Positions 61,016-64,000 of a stretch of 64,000 nucleotides of DNA are shown here, in pieces. The notes beneath the pieces were generated by a model, which was not told where the DNA came from, made no database searches, and saw only the letters and a program-made list of their open reading frames with translations. Origin of the DNA: Desulfuromusa sp. Its GTDB lineage: Bacteria; Desulfobacterota; Desulfuromonadia; Desulfuromonadales; Geopsychrobacteraceae. A program made the position numbers and the translations under genes. The stretch lies in NCBI GenBank assembly GCA_021647765.1, contig JAKIUD010000003.1, positions 29,724-93,723 of the forward strand, in the 5' to 3' direction. The number at the start of each line of letters is the position of its first letter. Position 1 is the stretch's first letter.

Positions 61016-61392
61016 GACCCCACCCCGAACAACGCCCCCAGGCGTACCCCTAAATAGCCTTTGATCTGCTCCCACCGGGTGCCACCTTGGCCAACATCGG
61101 CGCGGAACATCTGGTCAGCTATTTTGCGTTGTTTTTTTGTCTTGGTGTGTGCACAGCGCCAGTCGTGGCGGCAGGTCGCAATGGGATGTTTCCATTTCGG
61201 GAAATTTACAATCGGCAGATTGCGCAGGATTCCGCTGCTGGCTCCGTTCCACTGATACCCAGCAGGAACCAAGCCGTTGCCGCAAGGCAATGGTCGTGTC
61301 AGTTCCAGCACGTCAAGCTTGCCGGGGACGGAGCGCATATAGATCCGGCCATCCCAGCCGGTTTCGATATCATCGATAAAGAAGTTAGTCAT
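61012..61392 (-). CDS. DUF1353 protein
   Basis: A 126-residue protein with the DUF1353 signature: VPAGYQWNGASSGILRNLPI and a downstream CRHDWRCAHTKT. The family occurs beside endolysin genes in many phages and is proposed to be a cell-wall-related hydrolase-like protein, without proof. The ATG overlaps the amidase stop (TGATG). Confidence 0.8.
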   Translation of the reverse strand: MTNFFIDDIETGWDGRIYMRSVPGKLDVLELTRPLPCGNGLVPAGYQWNGASSGILRNLPIVNFPKWKHPIATCRHDWRCAHTKTKKQRKIADQMFRADVGQGGTRWEQIKGYLGVRLGALFGVGS

Positions 61393-61955
61393 CACCCCCT
61401 CCAGCTCAACAGCCCTGAAACCAGAGCCAGCGATATCAATAGCGGGCTGGCGTCACGTAGCAGCCATTCGCGCTCGAACGGGTTGCTGATAAAGCCCATT
61501 TCAACCAGGACGGCGGGGCAACGGGTATTTTTCAGGACATAAAAGTTGGCTTCTTTGTCGCGGTCACCATCTTTAAGTTCGGTGCGCAATGTCGATGCGG
61601 GAAAGCTGCATTGCAGCGCGTCAAGCAGTTGGGTGGCAACGGCGTCCGATTGTGTTTGTCCCAGCGAGGTAAACACCTCCAGACCTTTTGCCCCAGGGCT
61701 GGTTGCGCTATTGCAGTGCAGGCTTAAAAACAGGGCTGGACGCAGAGCGTCGGCCAGTTGCACCCGGGTGGATAGCGCCACGGACTGGTTAAAATAGCGG
61801 GTAAAATGAACGTCGAAATGCTCAGAGAACAACATCGGCCCCAGTTGCTGGGCGATACGCAGATTAATGCTGGCTTCGGTGCAGTTTTTAGCCACCGCGC
61901 CTGGATCGTTTCCGCCATGACCAGGATCGATTAAAATGAGTGGACGTTTTTTCAT
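61392..61955 (-). CDS. N-acetylmuramoyl-L-alanine amidase (endolysin)
   Basis: A 187-residue Amidase_3-type zinc amidase that cleaves peptidoglycan for lysis. Motifs: LILIDPGHGGNDPGA (first zinc His), LFLSLHCNSAT (second), and VLVEMGFISNPFE (catalytic Glu). No signal peptide, so it needs a holin. ATG 61955 has AGGGG before it; a longer start at 61970 is less likely. First gene after the Mor-like gene, so probably the head of the late operon. Confidence 0.93.
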   Translation of the reverse strand: MKKRPLILIDPGHGGNDPGAVAKNCTEASINLRIAQQLGPMLFSEHFDVHFTRYFNQSVALSTRVQLADALRPALFLSLHCNSATSPGAKGLEVFTSLGQTQSDAVATQLLDALQCSFPASTLRTELKDGDRDKEANFYVLKNTRCPAVLVEMGFISNPFEREWLLRDASPLLISLALVSGLLSWRG

Positions 61956-61973
61956 GGTTCCCCTGCACAATTG

Positions 61974-61992
61974 GCCGACTTTTGCTGTCGGC
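61974..61992 (-). promoter_or_regulatory. Hairpin upstream of the late operon
   Basis: GCCGAC and GTCGGC flank a seven-base loop, 19 bases before the amidase ATG. It may be an operator or shape the late transcript leader. Confidence 0.45.
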
Positions 61993-62104
61993 GTTAAGTA
62001 GATTAATTTGTGGTTCGGGGAAGAATATTAAAGATAGATCGGGGAGTTAAGATGAAGTGGTTCAGTTTTTATGCGGGGCGCTTGTTTTTCTGTATATTTC
62101 ACTG
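61993..62104 (-). promoter_or_regulatory. Probable activator-dependent late promoter region
   Basis: This non-coding stretch lies between the Mor-like gene and the amidase. On the minus strand it has two copies of CCCCGA and two of GAACCAC spaced about 20-30 bases and a TAATAT at 62030-62025 as a -10 candidate, without a -35 box. This fits a promoter needing an activator, by analogy with Mor/C promoters of Mu. Confidence 0.45.
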
Positions 62105-62461
62105 TTACCCAAATAACAGCAGCTGATGTTTGCGGTCATGCTCCACCCGGCAGCGGGCGATGATGAGATAGATTGAGCGCTCGGTCAGGTCGTACTTTTT
62201 TGCTAGTTCGCGACGGTTATTGGTGTTGAATTCTTCCCAGATTTGCCAATCCCGCTGGGTCAACACCATGTGTGCCCCCTTGGGGATGTACATCTGGGTC
62301 CCCCCGTGCTCATGGCGAATCCGGTCGGCGGCTTGCAGCGCGGCCTTGCGAGCCAGCTCGGGATCAATCCCGGATTCAATCAGGCTTTCCTGGTTGGCAT
62401 CGGCGATGGTTAACAGCAAGCCTAAACCCCGGGTTTCCCTTTCTTCAATGATATCGCCCAT
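62105..62461 (-). CDS. Mor-family transcription activator
   Basis: A 118-residue protein resembling Mor/C activators of phage Mu, which turn on middle and late genes. Visible: PELARKAALQAADRIRHEHGG (dimerization part) and an HTH RRELAKKYDLTERSIYLIIA. ATG 62461 overlaps the stop of the upstream gene (TGATG). Likely target is the gap before the amidase. Confidence 0.87.
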   Translation of the reverse strand: MGDIIEERETRGLGLLLTIADANQESLIESGIDPELARKAALQAADRIRHEHGGTQMYIPKGAHMVLTQRDWQIWEEFNTNNRRELAKKYDLTERSIYLIIARCRVEHDRKHQLLLFG

Positions 62462-63276
62462 CAACAGTTCCTCCCCAGCTTTTTAAAAAACGCTTTCCCT
62501 TTTTTGATATCGTCGATCGGTGGTGGCACATCCAAACGATTTCGCTCTGGTCGACGTGGTAGCCGGGCGAGCAGATCTTTGGGTTCCGGCCATTTTTCAA
62601 AGCGGGTTAACAGCTCTTTAAAACCGATTTTAATGCGCTTTTGATCAACGTGTTCAATGTTCAGTCCGGCGTCAATCAGCATGGTTTCCCAGAGGCTTGC
62701 GGTGACAATGATTGTTTCCGCAGCTGGTGCGCCTTCACGCCCCAGGCCGATCAGGGCGATGAGTCCCTGGGCTATTTCGATTTTTAACCAGTCGGTTTCG
62801 GCCCATTGCGCTAATGCGGCCATTCCCTGGGCTCGTTTTCCCTTTGGGGCAGGTTCAAGGTTTGGGTCAAAAGATTTTCTGATTTGCACTGATCTTTCTT
62901 GGTCCTGAAATCTCGCACCTTGTTCCTGCTGAGCAACTGTGACACTTTCCAACACCCGCTTCAGGTAGTTGTGGTTTTTTAGGGGGCGGGTTTCACCGGT
63001 TTGTTGTTTTGCCCGGATTGATTCTACTGTTTCTTGCATTGCGGTGGCCAATGCTTGCGGATCGGCAGGGATGGCAAGGACTTCTTTTGCCAGTTTCAGT
63101 GCTCGCGCATGGGACAGATCCCGCTGTGCAGAGCGAAACAGACCAAGATACTGCACAAATGGCCGGAACAGCGGTCCAGTTGCCGCGAGCACGCCAAGCA
63201 GCTCACGCCCGGCCTCATCTGCGGCGTAGGCGTCCAGGCTGTTGGAGCTATGACATACGGGGCAACGGAGCTTCAT
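62461..63276 (-). CDS. Zinc-knuckle phage protein of unknown function
   Basis: A 271-residue protein, starting MKLRCPVCHSSNSLDAYAAD with a CPVCHSS knuckle that looks like half of a zinc ribbon. The rest is helical, with PLKNHNYLKRVLESV and GRLPRRPERN-like basic parts. It sits between GemA-like and Mor-like genes, an early-middle place; a regulatory or DNA-binding role is plausible but not shown. Confidence 0.65.
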   Translation of the reverse strand: MKLRCPVCHSSNSLDAYAADEAGRELLGVLAATGPLFRPFVQYLGLFRSAQRDLSHARALKLAKEVLAIPADPQALATAMQETVESIRAKQQTGETRPLKNHNYLKRVLESVTVAQQEQGARFQDQERSVQIRKSFDPNLEPAPKGKRAQGMAALAQWAETDWLKIEIAQGLIALIGLGREGAPAAETIIVTASLWETMLIDAGLNIEHVDQKRIKIGFKELLTRFEKWPEPKDLLARLPRRPERNRLDVPPPIDDIKKGKAFFKKLGRNC

Positions 63277-63845
63277 TACCGATACTCCTCCGGTTTGTGG
63301 ATCTTGATATAGTCCATTTTCCGTTCATCATCAAACTGCATGATCCACCACTCCGGCCCGTGCAGCTTCTTCATCCCGTTTTCAAACATCTTCTTCAATG
63401 CTTCGATGGCTTTGTAGGCTTCACCAGCCGTGCGCACTTTGCCGCTTTTGATTCCAACCCGCTTTTCCAAAAAGAGTTCCAACCCGTTTTCAACCCTCCA
63501 GTGGATCAGCGCCGCCACCGCCGCCAGTTTGGCACGCTCTTTTGGGGAGGCCAGAGAGATCACATTACGGCCACTTTTGGTAGTGCGCTTTTCCCCAGGA
63601 TGCGCGGCGACACTCCGCCAGCCGTTTTTCTTAAACTTCGGCACAAACCCTTTATCTTTCATAATGTCAATTAGCTGATTGCCCTGGTCAATGGTCAGCT
63701 GGGTACAACTGGCGGCGCTGAATTCATCAAAAAGGATTTGACGATAGCTTTCATCATCCATATTCAATTGCCGCTGGGCGATCTTTATAATCTGGATCTG
63801 CTTTGGGACAATCCGACTATTTTGAGGTTTTGGCATAATTGGCAT
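63276..63845 (-). CDS. GemA-like (Mu gp16) protein
   Basis: A 189-residue protein of the Gp16/GemA family of Mu-like phages, thought to change host gene expression or DNA topology. Typical elements are IKIAQRQLNMDDESYRQILF, the region FKKNGWRS, and a later KERAKLAAVAALIHWRVENG. AAAGGA precedes the first ATG (63845); a second ATG is nine bases on. Confidence 0.85.
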   Translation of the reverse strand: MPIMPKPQNSRIVPKQIQIIKIAQRQLNMDDESYRQILFDEFSAASCTQLTIDQGNQLIDIMKDKGFVPKFKKNGWRSVAAHPGEKRTTKSGRNVISLASPKERAKLAAVAALIHWRVENGLELFLEKRVGIKSGKVRTAGEAYKAIEALKKMFENGMKKLHGPEWWIMQFDDERKMDYIKIHKPEEYR

Positions 63846-63853
63846 AATTCCTT

Positions 63854-64000
63854 TTAAAACAGGGAAGGGCTCATCTGATCTTCCATCACCCGTTGATATT
63901 CATACCGACCACGGCCAACGCAGCGGGTTTCGATATCGATCCCGTTATGCCGCAGTTCGGCGATGACAGTATTGACGGCGCAAACATCGGCCCTGCGCAT
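63854..64000 (-). CDS. Phage protein, partial at the edge
   Basis: An ORF that runs into the right edge and ends at 63854. Its last 48 residues (ADVCAVNTVIAELRHNGIDI ... GRGRYEYQRVMED) look like a winged-helix domain. Possibly a regulatory protein; the start may be outside the window. Confidence 0.55.
   Translation of the reverse strand: MRRADVCAVNTVIAELRHNGIDIETRCVGRGRYEYQRVMEDQMSPSLF

Larger units (their letters stand above)
34766..64000 (-). mobile_element. Prophage, siphovirus type with Mu-like control genes (partial)
   Basis: All genes from about 34.9 kb to the right edge lie on the minus strand and form a phage: GemA- and Mor-like regulators, lysis, terminase, portal, capsid, tail and accessory genes. 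G+C is visibly higher than in the host part. A long tape measure and J-like tip without sheath or baseplate genes indicate a flexible non-contractile tail, as in transposable siphophages of the B3/D3112 kind. The left limit is set after the tRNA terminator; the right end, transposase or integrase and repressor are outside the window. Confidence 0.93.

Overview
The window joins a bacterial chromosome segment (1 to about 34.75 kb) to the late half of a prophage (about 34.77 kb to the right edge). The chromosomal genes point to a Desulfuromonadales-type organism (former delta-proteobacteria). The evidence is a long S10-spc-alpha ribosomal cluster with a zinc-type S14 and a zinc-type S4, a Geobacter-like MgtE/RecO/GlyQ/GlyS/PpdK neighbourhood, a 55-residue 2[4Fe-4S] ferredoxin next to acetate kinase, and many signalling proteins (HDOD kinase, GGDEF-EAL regulator, MshEN-CheX-like protein). 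The genus cannot be fixed from the sequence alone.

1-14.0 kb, plus strand: end of rplC, then rplD-rplW-rplB-rpsS-rplV-rpsC-rplP-rpmC-rpsQ-rplN-rplX-rplE-rpsN-rpsH-rplF-rplR-rpsE-rpmD-rplO-secY-adk-map-rpmJ-rpsM-rpsK-rpsD-rpoA-rplQ, closed by a strong terminator. infA is not between map and rpmJ. Several of these genes start with GTG or TTG. 14.1-22.1 kb, plus strand: mgtE, recO, glyQ, glyS and ppdK, ending at a bidirectional terminator. 22.1-28.1 kb, minus strand: a two-component pair (HDOD sensor kinase, then a REC-PAS-GGDEF-EAL regulator) and a coupled pair (FAH-family hydrolase, DUF2520 Rossmann protein). 28.3-34.7 kb: radical SAM protein, acetate kinase, ferredoxin, zinc-ribbon/DUF3426 membrane protein, hpt, DUF1573 lipid-exposed or periplasmic protein, MshEN-CheX-like protein and tRNA-Arg(CCG).

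34.77-64 kb: a prophage, all genes on the minus strand, visibly richer in G and C than the host part. Read in its own direction (right to left) it has a regulatory end resembling Mu-like transposable phages (GemA-like, zinc-ribbon protein, Mor-like activator). It then has lysis genes (amidase, DUF1353, small Cys-rich protein, holin/lipoprotein-like protein, TraR/DksA-like), packaging (small and large terminase, portal, Mu F/SPP1 gp7-like), and one fused protease-scaffold-capsid ORF. A siphovirus tail follows: connector, completion proteins, tube, chaperone with a probable -1 frameshift, tape measure, distal proteins, NlpC-like protein and J-like tip. The prophage ends with accessory genes: a collagen-like fibre protein and two or three further proteins carrying signal peptides, a multi-zinc-ribbon protein with an Arc-like tail, a broken dam methylase and a small HTH gene. 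Five 11-bp repeats lie between the last gene and the tRNA terminator. The transposase or integrase and the other prophage end are outside the window, so the mode of integration is unproven.

No gene-free stretch exceeds 300 bases. No CRISPR array, rRNA gene or insertion sequence was seen.
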